64,000 nucleotides of DNA, taken from contig NZ_BIFQ01000002.1 in NCBI RefSeq assembly GCF_003967515.1, positions 1,302,001-1,366,000 of the forward strand. Direction: 5' to 3'. Each line of letters starts with the position of its first letter. Within the stretch, counting starts at the first letter, position 1. The translations under genes were made by a program, and so were the position numbers. The notes beneath the pieces are model-generated. The model was not told the origin of the DNA. It was given only the letters and a program-made list of their open reading frames with translations, and did not search any database. This document shows positions 37,561-47,616 of this stretch, one piece after another. The stretch is from Dictyobacter aurantiacus (GTDB lineage Bacteria; Chloroflexota; Ktedonobacteria; Ktedonobacterales; Ktedonobacteraceae).

Positions 37561-38811
37561 TCAGGCTGTCTTCGTCCTTTGCATGTCGAAAGTGATGGGC
37601 AGGTGCTTGAAGCCGAAGAGGAAACGGCCTTCAAACAGTTGGGCGCCGCTCCAGTCAACGTGCAGGTTGGGCAGCTGTTTGAGGATGATCGGCAGCGCGA
37701 CCGCCGCCTCCATGCGCGAGAGCGGCGCACCGATGCAGAAGTGGATGCCGTGACCAAAGGCGACGTGCTTGTTAGGGGTGCGCGTAATGTCAAAGCGTTC
37801 GGGCGCGGTGAACTGCTGGGGATCACGGTTGGCCGAGGCCAGCCAGGCGAAGACTGCCGCATCCTTCGGGATGGTTATCCCGGAGAGCGTTACTTCTTCT
37901 TTCGTGGTCCGGATCAGGCGCCAGACGGGTGAGGCGTAGCGCAGGACCTCTTCCACGGCGGACGGTATCAGTTCGGGCTCTTTATAGAGCTGCGCCAGCG
38001 CGTCGGGATGCTCATCGAAGCAGCGGATGGCTTGACCGAGGAGATTGGTGGTAGTAACGTGTCCGGCCAGGAGCAGGAGGGTACAGAAACTGATGGTGTC
38101 ATCCATGCTCAGATGCTGACCATCAACCTCGGCTTGCAACAGAGCGCTCATCATATCATCGCGTGGCTCGCGTTTGCGCTCCTCAAGCATGCGCTCAAAG
38201 TAGTCCGACATCTCCTCAAATACGCGTCCGAGGCGCTGCAGCTCTGGATTATTGCGCTGCTCTTCGGCTGATCTGAACACTTCGGCATCGCTCAACTGAC
38301 GTCTGAGTAGCCCATCGGCCCAGGTCTGGAAGAGCGGTCGATCGCTGACGGGCACCCCCAGCATCTCGGCGATCACGATCGTCGGGAGCGGATAGGCGAT
38401 ATCATTGGCGAAATCCATACCGCCACCGGCGGCCGCCTTATCAAGCAGTTCCTGCGTGATCTGGGCGACGCGGCCGCGCAGCTTATCGATCGCACGTGGG
38501 GTGAAAGCGGATGTGACCAGATTGCGATATTGCCGATGCTGAGGTGGGTCCATCGCGATAATACTTCGCCCGGTGCGTGGTGGACGCTCATTGTTAGAGT
38601 GAGCAGTCGCCGCGATCACTTCGCGCTGTATCCTGCGCTCAGACGAAAAACGCTGGTAATCGGTAATCACCGTGTTCACATCATCATAGCGAAACACATG
38701 CCAGCACTTGCTCTCCTCGTCCAGCCAGACGGGCAGCGTCTGGCGCATCTGCTCAAACCACTGATACATTTTCTGGCTATCTTCCACAGTTGATAGGGTT
38801 GGGATCATCAT
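37561..38811 (-). CDS. Cytochrome P450
   Basis: 416 residues, soluble bacterial class. Landmarks in order: I-helix LLLAGHVTTTNL with the oxygen-activating Thr pair, K-helix Glu/Arg in VEEVLRYASPVWRLIRTT, and the heme-thiolate loop FGHGIHFCIGAPLSRME with the axial Cys. AGAAAGG precedes the ATG. No ferredoxin or reductase gene is adjacent, so electrons must come from unlinked partners. Substrate unknown; the family hydroxylates terpenoids, fatty acids and polyketides. Confidence 0.94.
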   Translation of the reverse strand: MMIPTLSTVEDSQKMYQWFEQMRQTLPVWLDEESKCWHVFRYDDVNTVITDYQRFSSERRIQREVIAATAHSNNERPPRTGRSIIAMDPPQHRQYRNLVTSAFTPRAIDKLRGRVAQITQELLDKAAAGGGMDFANDIAYPLPTIVIAEMLGVPVSDRPLFQTWADGLLRRQLSDAEVFRSAEEQRNNPELQRLGRVFEEMSDYFERMLEERKREPRDDMMSALLQAEVDGQHLSMDDTISFCTLLLLAGHVTTTNLLGQAIRCFDEHPDALAQLYKEPELIPSAVEEVLRYASPVWRLIRTTKEEVTLSGITIPKDAAVFAWLASANRDPQQFTAPERFDITRTPNKHVAFGHGIHFCIGAPLSRMEAAVALPIILKQLPNLHVDWSGAQLFEGRFLFGFKHLPITFDMQRTKTA

Positions 38812-39366
38812 AGAAACCTTTCTTACTGTATATCTCTAAGGTCACATGGATGAAATGTTCAGATTAAAGATGCTGATGGACGTATTACGATATCCTTCAA
38901 AAAGAATACGCTCGATGGATGCTACGGGTTCCTTTGTGAAATGGAATCATAGAGCATCTGTTACTACTGTAGCACATATGTATAAAGAATGTATAGCAGG
39001 CGAAAAAACCATGATAACTATACTGCACCGGTTCATGATGCGGCGCATAGTCAACATGGGTTAAAATTAACCTTGATTCTATATACTTACGTAAATCTTC
39101 CTTTGAGCGGTGTTATGTCAAGAGAATGAGTTCGGGTGGAATGGGTTGGTCTGTGAGGCAGGGGTGGACTGTGGCGCTGAAGAGTACAGGACGATGGAGA
39201 TTCCAGGAGTGTTCCTCTTGATAGACCAGGATGGCGCTATAACCGTTTTCTTCCCTCTTCGAGAGAATGATATAGTGAGAAAAAAGCTGATCAGCAGCGT
39301 CGCGATGCCAGGCATGCAAAGCGGTGTTGTGCGACTTTACCCCAATTGAGCTGATAGAGGGATCTT
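38812..39366. other. Intergenic region upstream of the DUF4132 unit
   Basis: 555 bp. The left half is AT-rich with a GGTTAA-AA-TTAACC dyad at 39059-39072. The right half has open frames on both strands (for example 39113-39319, minus) without ribosome sites or recognisable family; none can be supported as a gene. Confidence 0.4.
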
Positions 39367-39831
39367 ATGGATGAGGCAAATATTACTCTGCGCGTTGAAG
39401 CCAGGATGGTGGGGAAGAAGAGGCCGCTGGATGCACCATGGCAAGTGATGCTCTCCCCCGATTTGTTATCTCCTGATGAAGATAGTAGACAGGTTTTGCG
39501 GCTTCGCGACCTGATCGCGGCGCTGGTACGTTCAGAAGTGCAGACCTTTCAGTCACGCCAGCAAGAGCGGCGCGTGCTTCATATTTTAAGCGCGCAGGAG
39601 ATCGATGAGGCCGTCCTGATGGGCAAGATCAGTATGGGTGGAGACGATGAGCGGGCACCTGTCGCGGTTGATGAGGATGAGGCGGTGCGCGTGGCGCTTC
39701 AGGGTTTTACTGATGGCATCTACCTGGTTTTTATCGATGGGAAACCCTATAGAGAACTGGATGCCCCGGTTCAGGTGCATCAGAAGAGTTCCCTGCTCTT
39801 TATTCGACTTGTAGCGCTGGTAGGAGGTTGA
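39367..39831 (+). CDS. Conserved-looking hypothetical protein, partner of the DUF4132 protein
   Basis: 154 residues, not recognised. GAGG lies 7 nt before the ATG. It is acidic in the middle (GDDERAPVAVDEDEA), has no signal peptide or membrane segment, and ends in a beta-rich part (GIYLVFIDGKPYRELDAPV, LLFIRLVALVGG). Only 6 bp separate it from the 1678-residue gene, whose ribosome site GGAGG overlaps the 3' end of this gene, so the two are almost certainly co-transcribed and translationally coupled. A small subunit or adaptor for the large protein is a reasonable guess. Confidence 0.8.
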   Translation: MDEANITLRVEARMVGKKRPLDAPWQVMLSPDLLSPDEDSRQVLRLRDLIAALVRSEVQTFQSRQQERRVLHILSAQEIDEAVLMGKISMGGDDERAPVAVDEDEAVRVALQGFTDGIYLVFIDGKPYRELDAPVQVHQKSSLLFIRLVALVGG

Positions 39832-39837
39832 AATAAG

Positions 39838-42800
39838 ATGGTTCTTTCACGCGAAGATGTTCAGCGGAGGTTGAAAGCTGAAGAGACCCCAAACTGGTTG
39901 GAACTGTCTTTAACCAGCATTGAGAACGAGTTACCAGCCTCCTTGCGTCCTCCCGTCTATGCTTTATTCAACCGTGACGAGCATGGAAACGACCTGGATC
40001 AGATCTACGATTTAAAAAAGAGGCTAGCTGGGCTCGGTGAGCGAGAGAAGCAGATAGCGCGCCTGGCTGATATGAGCTCTGAGGAGCGCCACACGATCTT
40101 TGTGACGCTGGTACCTTGCCTGGCCGCACATTTAGAAGCAGCGTGGCGGATGCTCGGACAACTGCCGTACCAGTTTATGGCCGATCGGCGCGCCTTTCGT
40201 GCGCCTGCTCAGCCTTGGGCATACCAGGAGAAACGTATAGTCTGGCTCAGGCACATCATATTGAACCTGGTGCCCTATCGTCGGAAGGAACTGTCCTGGT
40301 TTGCTATCTGGGCCCCATACCTGACATCGAGCCACACACAATTTTTCGGCATTCTTTTCGCCGCCGCTATCGACACAGGTGGACCCGAGGGTGAGGAGGT
40401 CTTGCAAATCCTGTTGGCCTGTGCGCGTGGTGAACACCCGGTTGGTAAGATGGGCCGTCACGTCGCCACCGGTTTGCTCGTAGCGGGACGTCCGGAAGGC
40501 TGGGAGTGTATAGAGCGCCTGTTGCTGGCGGCTCAGCGCGAGGAGGGTCTGCGCCAGGTGATCCTTGAGACGGTCGATGAGGCGAATCCCCAGGCTTTTC
40601 GCTGTATGCTCGACCTCATTCTGGATCATGATCTGTTGCGTTTTAGCGCGACGGTACGCGCCGCCAATGTCTGGCTGGGCTTTGACAGACATGTTGCAGA
40701 CGTCGCGGATCTGCGCCGTGCGCTGACTGATGTAGCCCGTTTGCTTGATGAGCCAGCCGAATGCCAGAAGGCGCTCGACCAGGGCAATCCACAGGAGGTT
40801 TATCTGGCATTGTGGGCGCTTGCATTTGCCGATGCCTCTAAGGCTGTTGAAGCGGCCCTGCCTATGCTCGCCGATGATATGCCCGAACGCCGCCTGGCTG
40901 CTGTTCACCTGCTGGGCCTGCTGAAGTTGCCCTCTGCTCGGGAGCGACTTCTTTTGTGCCTGGCTGATTCTGATCTGCGTGTCGCGCTTCAGGCTTATAC
41001 ACATCTCGCCAATAGCGAGATAGAGCCGCAGCGCCAGGGTGAATGTTTTGAACGTGTTGAGGACTTACTGAAACGCATAGAAGGTAAAGACCAGAGCATC
41101 CAGAGTGGTATCTGGCCGTGGCTGATCATTCAGGTCAACGCTGCCGATCTGTTGAGAATGCTGCTCACCTGTCTGGGTGATCGCAGCCCTTTGTGCCTTG
41201 TCCCTTACCTATCTACAATGTACCCTCATGATCGCTTAAAGCTGGCTAAGAACATGATAGCTCTATCCACCAGGAACGAAGAAGTAAGTAGGGTACTATA
41301 TCAGTTGCTTGGTGATCGCATCCACTATGTAAGCTCTGAGATCTTAAAGCTCATCGCGGACCGTCCGCGAGACGAGCTAGATATACGAGCAATAGAGCAA
41401 TTGTTGACTCGGAAGAGTGCCGAACTGCGACCTGGCCTGATAGAATTATTGCTCAAAGGTGATGATGACGCCGTTCTGACCAGTGCTGATAATCTGCTTG
41501 CTCAGGAGCATCCCCTACAACGTCAGGCTGGATTGGATCTTCTCAATGGACTGGTGATAGGCAATCGGCAGGTCGAGCGGGCAATAGCCATGGCGCGCGC
41601 GTATGCTGAGAGGCGCGAGAGCCTTAGCGCTCCAGAGAACGTCCTCCTGGAAACCATCTTCGCGGCCGATCACGCGAAAGAAGCACGGACGCAGGAAAAT
41701 GTGCTGGGTCTGATCAAGCCCTCCCAACGCACGCCCGTTGTTCCTCCCCGTAAGCTGCATGTGACCATTGATACACCAGCCGCGCGCGCCTGCCTGAGCT
41801 CCCTTGACGCGCTGATTGAGGAACATAGCACAACGCCTGTCCAGGTCGAAACCTGGCGCGGCCACGAGGAATTGCTGTTAGCAAATATAGGGAACAGTCT
41901 TCATATGCTCCAGCCTGATCTGAAGCTGAATGTAGATGAGGACGCGCGTCAGCGTCTCCCGCTGGCCGAGACCTGGTTCACGTGGGAACGTGAGCGCCCC
42001 GCCTCTATGCGTGATGAAGATGGTCTGGAACTGGTTCGGGCTTCCCTGTTTCTGCGCGGAACTCTAGCGGCCCCCACTCCGCAGATCATCGACGATAGCT
42101 ATAGTGATGAATCAAAGTATACGGATTTTTCTTCGCGCAACGAATTCGCTACATTGCTAGAGAAGGAGCGGGAGGCCATTGGACTCAAACCGTTCTTTTT
42201 GCGCCACCATGCGTTGCTGAACTGGTTGCTCGTCTGGTTGCGTCGTCGCCAGGAACTATCGTGTGCCGCTCTGAATTTCCTGCTTGATACTGCGGAAGCC
42301 ACGCTGGCTCACATTGATGTCGCTGACCTGGTGGCCACGGAAACAGGCGCCCGGAGATCCGAGTGGGAACGGCAATATATACGCCATCGCTTCTCCTGGG
42401 ATGGCGGGTTGATGCTCCTGCAGGAGTATCACACCTGGCATGGGGACAATTGGGAAGCGGAGCATGTCCGGCGTTACTGGCAACTCTTACATTGGTTGGA
42501 TGAGCCCGTGCCAGGCCTTGAAAGGAGGCGACCCTCGCTTAATATGCTGATGCATGCCTATGCCATTGGAGCGGCCAATAAGGCTGATATCCTGGACCAG
42601 CTGGGAGGACCAGACACAGATATCAGCCATACTGATCTGCGCCGGATTTCGACGCTCGTACCACCTTTACTAATAGAAAAATATCCGGTGCTCAACACTA
42701 TCGTTAGCGAGTTGCGGACACGTATCCTGGAGGTCGAACTGGGTCGCGGCGAGATGCCTACGCCGGCGACTGAACTGGCGCTCGCGCTGCGTTACAGTGG

Positions 42801-44874
42801 TGGCGTAGCCCTCTTTGTACGCCTGGTTGCTTTGATTGAGCCTACCGAGCTTGCGCGTGGTTATGGCACTCTCAATAAGAGCAAGGGTGGTACCTGGAGC
42901 CATCTGTTGCGGGTCAGCTTCCCGGGTCCTGAAGAGACGTTAGAGGAGTTTGCCCACCAGGTACACAAAGCTCAACTACCCACCGAGCGGCTGATCGCGG
43001 CCTCGCTCTACGCGCCGCAATGGGCGTCCTATGTTGAATATGTACTTGGCTGGCCGCACTTTACTGATGCCATATGGTGGATCTACGCGCACACTAAAGG
43101 GAACAACTGGAGCGTTGACAACGACATTCGCCAGTTGTGGCAGGTGCAGGTTGCCGAGCGCACAATGGTCAGTACCGATGAACTGACCAACGGCGCGGTT
43201 GATGTCACCTGGTTCCAGACCAGCTATCACGGGCTTGGCGCGCAACGCTGGGAACAGATCTACGCCGCCGCGAAATATGCGTCCGATGGTACCGGCCATA
43301 GCAGGGCACGACTCTACGCGGATACGATGCTCGGCAAAATAGAGGTCTCAACGCTGCGCCAGCGCATGTTTGCGAAGCGTTCGCAAGACGTGGTGCGCTC
43401 TCTGGGATTGGCGCCGCTACCCGAGGAGCGCGCGGAACGTGAGGCGGACATTGCCGAGCGCTACCAGGCATTTCAGGAATTTAAACGCACGAGCCGGAAA
43501 TTTGGTGCGCAGCGCAGGAACAGCGAGGAGACGGCCGTCCGCATCGGCATGGAGAATCTGGCGCGCAACGCTGGCTTTGCTGATCCCCTGCGTTTGCAAT
43601 GGGCGATGGAGGCGCGCAGCGCGGCCGATCTGCGCGGTGGCTCCTTGAGCGTTACGATTGAAGACGTAACGGTGACACTTGAACTTGATCCCATTCTGGC
43701 TGAACCAGCTTTAGGGGTGCAAGGCAAAAATGGTAAAGCGCTTAAAAATCTGCCTGCGCGTTTGAAAAAGCATCCGGAGGTCGCGCAACTGCTCGGTCGC
43801 AAGCTCGAAATCGAGCGGCAACTTTCCCGCATGCGTTCCACGTTGGAAGCTTCGATGTGCCGCGGCGATCTTTTCACCGCTCATGAAATCCTTGATCTGT
43901 TGTCTCATCCTGTGCTTTCGCGCCTGCTACAACAGCTTATTATCGTACGCGACACGGACAGCACGATTATGGGTTATCCATGTTATTCCGATGACCAGAA
44001 TGGGCCGCGACTGAGCCTGCGTGATTATGCTGGTAATATCAATGCTATTGATTCTGCCGCCAGGGATTTGCGCCTGGCGCATCCTCATGATCTATGGCTG
44101 GCAAAAACATGGCACGGGTGGCAATATGAATGCTTTAACGCAGGGCGTGCCCAGCCATTCAAACAGGTCTTCCGTGAGCTTTATATCTGCACCAGCAACG
44201 AAACGAGAAATGGTGATGATGCGCACTCGCAGCGTTACCATGGTCACCAGGTGCAGCCGCGCCAGGCGCATGCTTTGCTGGGACAACGCGGCTGGATTGT
44301 GGACTATGAAGAAGGAGTGCGGCGCACCTTCCACGCCGAGAAGCTGACCGCCATTGTCTCGTTTACACAGGGCATCTCTACTCCCAGCGAGGTTGAAGGA
44401 TTAACTGTTGGAGATGTCTTCTTCCTTCCGCGTGACAGCTATAAACCTATCGCGCTGAACAGCGTGCCGCCACGCGTCTTCAGCGAAGCTATGCGTGATC
44501 TGGATCTAATGGTCAGCGTTGCCCATAGTGGCGGAGTTGATCCAGAGGCCAGCGCCTCGACGGTGGAGATGCGTAGAGCCCTGGCCAGCGAGACCTGTAC
44601 ACTACTAGAGATCGAGAACGTCACCTTCAAGAGCTCTCATGCGCTGATTGCCGGCTCGTTCGGTCACTACAGCGTTCACCTTGGCAGCGCCGTCGTTCAT
44701 CGCCAGCCGGGTGGCGCGCTCTGTATCATTCCGGTGCACGCGCAGCATCGTGGACGCATCTTCCTTCCTTTCGCCGACGATGACCCCAAAACAGCGGAGG
44801 TAATCACAAAGATTATTACCCTGGCTCGTGATCATGAAATCAAAGATCCCACTATCCTTGAACAGATATTGTAA
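39838..44874 (+). CDS. Giant DUF4132/DUF5724-type protein (1678 residues)
   Basis: Cytoplasmic, no signal peptide. The first 1100 residues are helical with HEAT-like alternation (AVHLLGLLKLPSARERLLL, LADSDLRVALQAYTHL). The C-terminal 600 residues carry the conserved core of this family: QAFQEFKRTSRKFGAQRR, AKTWHGWQYECFNAGRAQPF, FREL..., RDLDLMVSVAHSGGVDPEAS, then a very conserved end (SVHLGSAVVHRQPGGALCII, FLPFADDDPKTAEVITKII). E. coli MolR/YehI belong to the same broad group; their biochemistry is unknown. A strong terminator follows. The family name is from recalled pattern, not from a search. Confidence 0.8.
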   Translation: MVLSREDVQRRLKAEETPNWLELSLTSIENELPASLRPPVYALFNRDEHGNDLDQIYDLKKRLAGLGEREKQIARLADMSSEERHTIFVTLVPCLAAHLEAAWRMLGQLPYQFMADRRAFRAPAQPWAYQEKRIVWLRHIILNLVPYRRKELSWFAIWAPYLTSSHTQFFGILFAAAIDTGGPEGEEVLQILLACARGEHPVGKMGRHVATGLLVAGRPEGWECIERLLLAAQREEGLRQVILETVDEANPQAFRCMLDLILDHDLLRFSATVRAANVWLGFDRHVADVADLRRALTDVARLLDEPAECQKALDQGNPQEVYLALWALAFADASKAVEAALPMLADDMPERRLAAVHLLGLLKLPSARERLLLCLADSDLRVALQAYTHLANSEIEPQRQGECFERVEDLLKRIEGKDQSIQSGIWPWLIIQVNAADLLRMLLTCLGDRSPLCLVPYLSTMYPHDRLKLAKNMIALSTRNEEVSRVLYQLLGDRIHYVSSEILKLIADRPRDELDIRAIEQLLTRKSAELRPGLIELLLKGDDDAVLTSADNLLAQEHPLQRQAGLDLLNGLVIGNRQVERAIAMARAYAERRESLSAPENVLLETIFAADHAKEARTQENVLGLIKPSQRTPVVPPRKLHVTIDTPAARACLSSLDALIEEHSTTPVQVETWRGHEELLLANIGNSLHMLQPDLKLNVDEDARQRLPLAETWFTWERERPASMRDEDGLELVRASLFLRGTLAAPTPQIIDDSYSDESKYTDFSSRNEFATLLEKEREAIGLKPFFLRHHALLNWLLVWLRRRQELSCAALNFLLDTAEATLAHIDVADLVATETGARRSEWERQYIRHRFSWDGGLMLLQEYHTWHGDNWEAEHVRRYWQLLHWLDEPVPGLERRRPSLNMLMHAYAIGAANKADILDQLGGPDTDISHTDLRRISTLVPPLLIEKYPVLNTIVSELRTRILEVELGRGEMPTPATELALALRYSGGVALFVRLVALIEPTELARGYGTLNKSKGGTWSHLLRVSFPGPEETLEEFAHQVHKAQLPTERLIAASLYAPQWASYVEYVLGWPHFTDAIWWIYAHTKGNNWSVDNDIRQLWQVQVAERTMVSTDELTNGAVDVTWFQTSYHGLGAQRWEQIYAAAKYASDGTGHSRARLYADTMLGKIEVSTLRQRMFAKRSQDVVRSLGLAPLPEERAEREADIAERYQAFQEFKRTSRKFGAQRRNSEETAVRIGMENLARNAGFADPLRLQWAMEARSAADLRGGSLSVTIEDVTVTLELDPILAEPALGVQGKNGKALKNLPARLKKHPEVAQLLGRKLEIERQLSRMRSTLEASMCRGDLFTAHEILDLLSHPVLSRLLQQLIIVRDTDSTIMGYPCYSDDQNGPRLSLRDYAGNINAIDSAARDLRLAHPHDLWLAKTWHGWQYECFNAGRAQPFKQVFRELYICTSNETRNGDDAHSQRYHGHQVQPRQAHALLGQRGWIVDYEEGVRRTFHAEKLTAIVSFTQGISTPSEVEGLTVGDVFFLPRDSYKPIALNSVPPRVFSEAMRDLDLMVSVAHSGGVDPEASASTVEMRRALASETCTLLEIENVTFKSSHALIAGSFGHYSVHLGSAVVHRQPGGALCIIPVHAQHRGRIFLPFADDDPKTAEVITKIITLARDHEIKDPTILEQIL

Positions 44875-44886
44875 ACGTTGCATCAC

Positions 44887-44931
44887 AAAAAAAGAGCAAC
44901 GGAGGCTCATATTCTCCGTTGCTCTTTTTTT
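44887..44931. terminator. Bidirectional intrinsic terminator
   Basis: 18-bp perfect arms, A7 on one side and T7 on the other, 9-nt loop, between convergent genes ending at 44874 and 44944. Textbook form for both strands. Confidence 0.9.
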
Positions 44932-44943
44932 AATCCTCGGTGC

Positions 44944-46137
44944 TTAGCGGATGCCGAGCAGGAGCTCGATGGTGAGCTGATCGAGCTTTTCGTATTTGAA
45001 GCCACGCTGCGCCAGCGTGTCGGGCTGGAAGTCGATGGATTTGAGCTGATTGGCGGCCTCTTTGCTGTAGCCACCGCTGAAGAGGGAGGCATGGTTGGCG
45101 TCGCCGCCGTTGATCTCCTGTAGCAGGGCCTGGATCTCGGGATCGGCGTTGAAGCGGCGCGCCTTCTCTTTGAAGATGTTATAGGTGCGCATACAGCCGG
45201 CCGCGAAGTCCCACACGCCTTGCTCGTCCTCGGTACGATAGGCGTGGGCATCGAAGTGGCGCGGACCCGTGTATCCGTTGTCCTCCAGCAACTTGACCAG
45301 GAAGAACATGCTCTTGATGCTTTCGCTACCGAAGCGCAGGTCCTGGTCGTAGCGTGGACCCTTCTGGTCGTTGAGGTCGATGTGGAAGAGCTTGCCAGCT
45401 TCCAGAGCCTGGGCCACGCCGTGGACGAAATTGAGGCCCGACATGTGTTCGTGGGCTACCTCGGGATTGACGCCCATCATATCAGGATGGTCAAGGGTAT
45501 AGATGAAGGCCAGCATATGACCGATGGTCGCGAAGTAGGTGTCGGAACGGGGCTCGTTGGGCTTGGGTTCAAGGGCGAAGCGCATGTTGTAGCCATTGTC
45601 GATGGCGTATTCGGACAGGAAGTTGATGGCATCGCGCATGCGTTTGAGAGCGTCGACTGGATTCTTACTGGCCTCGGCATCCACACCTTCACGGCCGCCC
45701 CAGAAGACATAAGTGCTCGCGCCCAGTTCCGCGCCCAGGTCGATAGCTTTCATGGTCTTTTGCAAGGCAAAGGCGCGTACGCTGGGATCGACCGAGGTAA
45801 AGGCACCATCTCTGAAGACGGGATGGAAGAAGAGGTTGGTGGTCGCCATCGGAACAACCATGCCATAGTCGTTGAGGGCCTGCTTGAATTCGCGCACGAT
45901 GCGATCGCGCTCCTGGAGCGTGGCGTCAAAGGGGACCAGGTCGTTGTCGTGCAGGTTTATGCCCCAGGCTCCCAGTTCGGACAGTTTCTGCACGCTATAT
46001 GTTGGTTTAAGTGCGGGCCGGACGACATCGCCGAAGGGATCGCGTCCCTGGTTGCCGACGGTCCACAGGCCAAAACTAAATTTGTCCGCCTTCGTTGGAG
46101 TATATTGATCGCTGGTTGCTTCTTTGATCTGAGTCAT
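44944..46137 (-). CDS. xylA: Xylose isomerase
   Basis: Cytoplasmic enzyme converting D-xylose to D-xylulose (also glucose to fructose), 397 residues, the shorter actinobacterial-type form. The active-site His and Asp are in [16 protein letters not shown], and metal ligands follow in [21 protein letters not shown] and [23 protein letters not shown] lies 5 nt before the ATG. It follows xylR by 77 bp on the same strand. No xylulokinase gene is nearby, so the pathway is completed elsewhere. Confidence 0.96.
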   Translation of the reverse strand: MTQIKEATSDQYTPTKADKFSFGLWTVGNQGRDPFGDVVRPALKPTYSVQKLSELGAWGINLHDNDLVPFDATLQERDRIVREFKQALNDYGMVVPMATTNLFFHPVFRDGAFTSVDPSVRAFALQKTMKAIDLGAELGASTYVFWGGREGVDAEASKNPVDALKRMRDAINFLSEYAIDNGYNMRFALEPKPNEPRSDTYFATIGHMLAFIYTLDHPDMMGVNPEVAHEHMSGLNFVHGVAQALEAGKLFHIDLNDQKGPRYDQDLRFGSESIKSMFFLVKLLEDNGYTGPRHFDAHAYRTEDEQGVWDFAAGCMRTYNIFKEKARRFNADPEIQALLQEINGGDANHASLFSGGYSKEAANQLKSIDFQPDTLAQRGFKYEKLDQLTIELLLGIR

Positions 46138-46168
46138 GTTTGCTCCTATCCTCTCTGAACTATATGAT

Positions 46169-46193
46169 GCAAAGTTCCACCATGGAGCTTTGC
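46169..46193 (-). other. Dyad between xylR and xylA
   Basis: GCAAAG / CTTTGC outer arms continue inward to an 11-bp stem with one mismatch and a 3-nt centre. It lies 32 bp upstream of the xylA ATG and may be a stem-loop attenuator or operator. Confidence 0.4.
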
Positions 46194-46214
46194 CGGATCG
46201 CGCGCTTACATATA

Positions 46215-47456
46215 TTATGCTGTTGGCTGATAATGGGTGAACAGCGCGTCTATGACGAGACTTGCCGCGCCGATTACACCAACATCCTGGATAAACGATG
46301 AAAAGATAATGCTACACATTTCACGTGGACGTGCCATGGCGCGCTGTTGTACGACTGCGCGCACGGTCTCCAGAAAGAGTTCGCCGCCGTTGATGGAATC
46401 GCCCCAGATAATGATGCGCTGTGGATTGAGCACATTGATGAGGGCGGCGAGTCCTACACCAAAGTGCATGGCGTGCTGGCGAACAAGCTCGATGGCATCT
46501 GCTTGTCCACCCTGCGCGGCGCGAAAGATGGTGTGTGCGAGAGTATTGATAACCTCAGGTTCCAGCTTTTCAATCATCTCATCATGAGAATGGCTGAATA
46601 GAGCCAGACCCGAGGCCTGCTCGACCATCCAGGTGGTTGAGGCCAGGGTCTCCCAACAGCCGCGATTGCCGCACTCGCATAGCGGTCCATCTTCCTGGAT
46701 CGTCATATGACCGATCTCGCCGGCGGTCTCCCCCACGCCACGATAGAGCGTATCCTGTAAATAGAAGGCGGCGGAGACGCCGATGCCGCTCTCGACCGTG
46801 ACGAAGTCGGTACAGGATTGGCCAGCGCCGAAATAGCGTTCGGCCAGCGCCTGCACATGGCAGTCATTGTCCACCCAGACCTCGCTACCCAGCCGAGCTT
46901 TGAGCAGATCTCGCACCGGTACGTCCCGCCACTGCGGAAAATGAGGCGCGAAATGCACCACACCGGTCGCGAACGAGGTCAGACCGGGTACGCCAACACC
47001 GATACCGAGCAATTGTGCCAGGCTAACCTGCTGAGAGGTCAGGAGTTCCTGCAAGGTCTCAACGATCGCGTTGATGACCGGTTCTGGTCGTCGATCCTGA
47101 CCCAGTGGGCGCTCGAGGCTACCTGACACACGTCCGTTTCCATTGACCAGCGCGACGCGCACGGCATCTACGGTGAGGAAAATTCCCGCGCTCCGCACGC
47201 CCTCCGCGTTAAAGCGATAGAGCGCACCAGGCTTACCCCCGCTGGGGGTCGGCACGGCCACGCCAACGCATTCCGCCAGTCCCTGCTCTTCCAACTCGTC
47301 GACCAGCTTGCTGATAGTCGGACGACTGATCCGACTATACTCGGCCAGCGCAGGCTTGGTAATAGGGCCAAATCTGCGCAACAGCCGCAAGACGGTCAGG
47401 CGATTGATCTGCCGCAGGCTGCCAGGGATGGCTGGTATCTCAAGAAACGATGTCAT
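46215..47456 (-). CDS. xylR: ROK-family transcriptional repressor (XylR type)
   Basis: 413 residues from the ATG at 47456. The frame is open to 47561, but that extension would translate the perfect palindrome at 47493-47523 and is rejected. An N-terminal winged helix ([20 protein letters not shown]) is followed by a ROK sugar-kinase-like domain with [12 protein letters not shown] and the zinc motif [10 protein letters not shown] near residue 293. These regulators repress xylose genes and release DNA on sugar binding. The adjacent xylA supports the xylose role. The palindrome 37 bp upstream is the obvious autoregulatory site. Confidence 0.9.
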   Translation of the reverse strand: MTSFLEIPAIPGSLRQINRLTVLRLLRRFGPITKPALAEYSRISRPTISKLVDELEEQGLAECVGVAVPTPSGGKPGALYRFNAEGVRSAGIFLTVDAVRVALVNGNGRVSGSLERPLGQDRRPEPVINAIVETLQELLTSQQVSLAQLLGIGVGVPGLTSFATGVVHFAPHFPQWRDVPVRDLLKARLGSEVWVDNDCHVQALAERYFGAGQSCTDFVTVESGIGVSAAFYLQDTLYRGVGETAGEIGHMTIQEDGPLCECGNRGCWETLASTTWMVEQASGLALFSHSHDEMIEKLEPEVINTLAHTIFRAAQGGQADAIELVRQHAMHFGVGLAALINVLNPQRIIIWGDSINGGELFLETVRAVVQQRAMARPREMCSIIFSSFIQDVGVIGAASLVIDALFTHYQPTA

Positions 47457-47492
47457 TGCTCTGTATCTTTCGTCACTGCCTGAATAAACGCC

Positions 47493-47523
47493 AGGTAAGT
47501 TAAGAAACTTTCTTAACTTACCT
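47493..47523. promoter_or_regulatory. Perfect 31-bp palindrome, probable XylR operator
   Basis: Arms AGGTAAGTTAAGAAA / TTTCTTAACTTACCT around a single C. Its AT-rich TTAAGAAA-C-TTTCTTAA core fits sites bound by ROK-type repressors, and it sits just upstream of the xylR start. Confidence 0.8.
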
Positions 47524-47616
47524 ATAAAAGGAGTATAACTGACCGCTTTTGCTGCTGTCAAGACCTCGCGATATGCTGGCGCATCATGGGCAATTTATTG
47601 TTGAAAACTTTTGGCC

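Noticed and set aside
39113-39319. Minus-strand open frame of 68 codons
   Set aside because: Its sequence is not implausible, but it has no ribosome binding site, no recognisable family and overlaps other open frames, so it is not called.
40132-41004. Minus-strand open frame of 290 codons
   Set aside because: Antisense to the DUF4132 gene, with low-complexity Gln/Arg-rich content and no ribosome binding site.
45220-46158. Plus-strand open frame of 312 codons
   Set aside because: It lies entirely antisense to xylA, which is certain; the frame has no ribosome binding site or family pattern and is a shadow of xylA codon usage.
47457-47561. N-terminal extension of xylR
   Set aside because: It would translate the perfect operator palindrome; ROK proteins of this type begin near the 47456 ATG.
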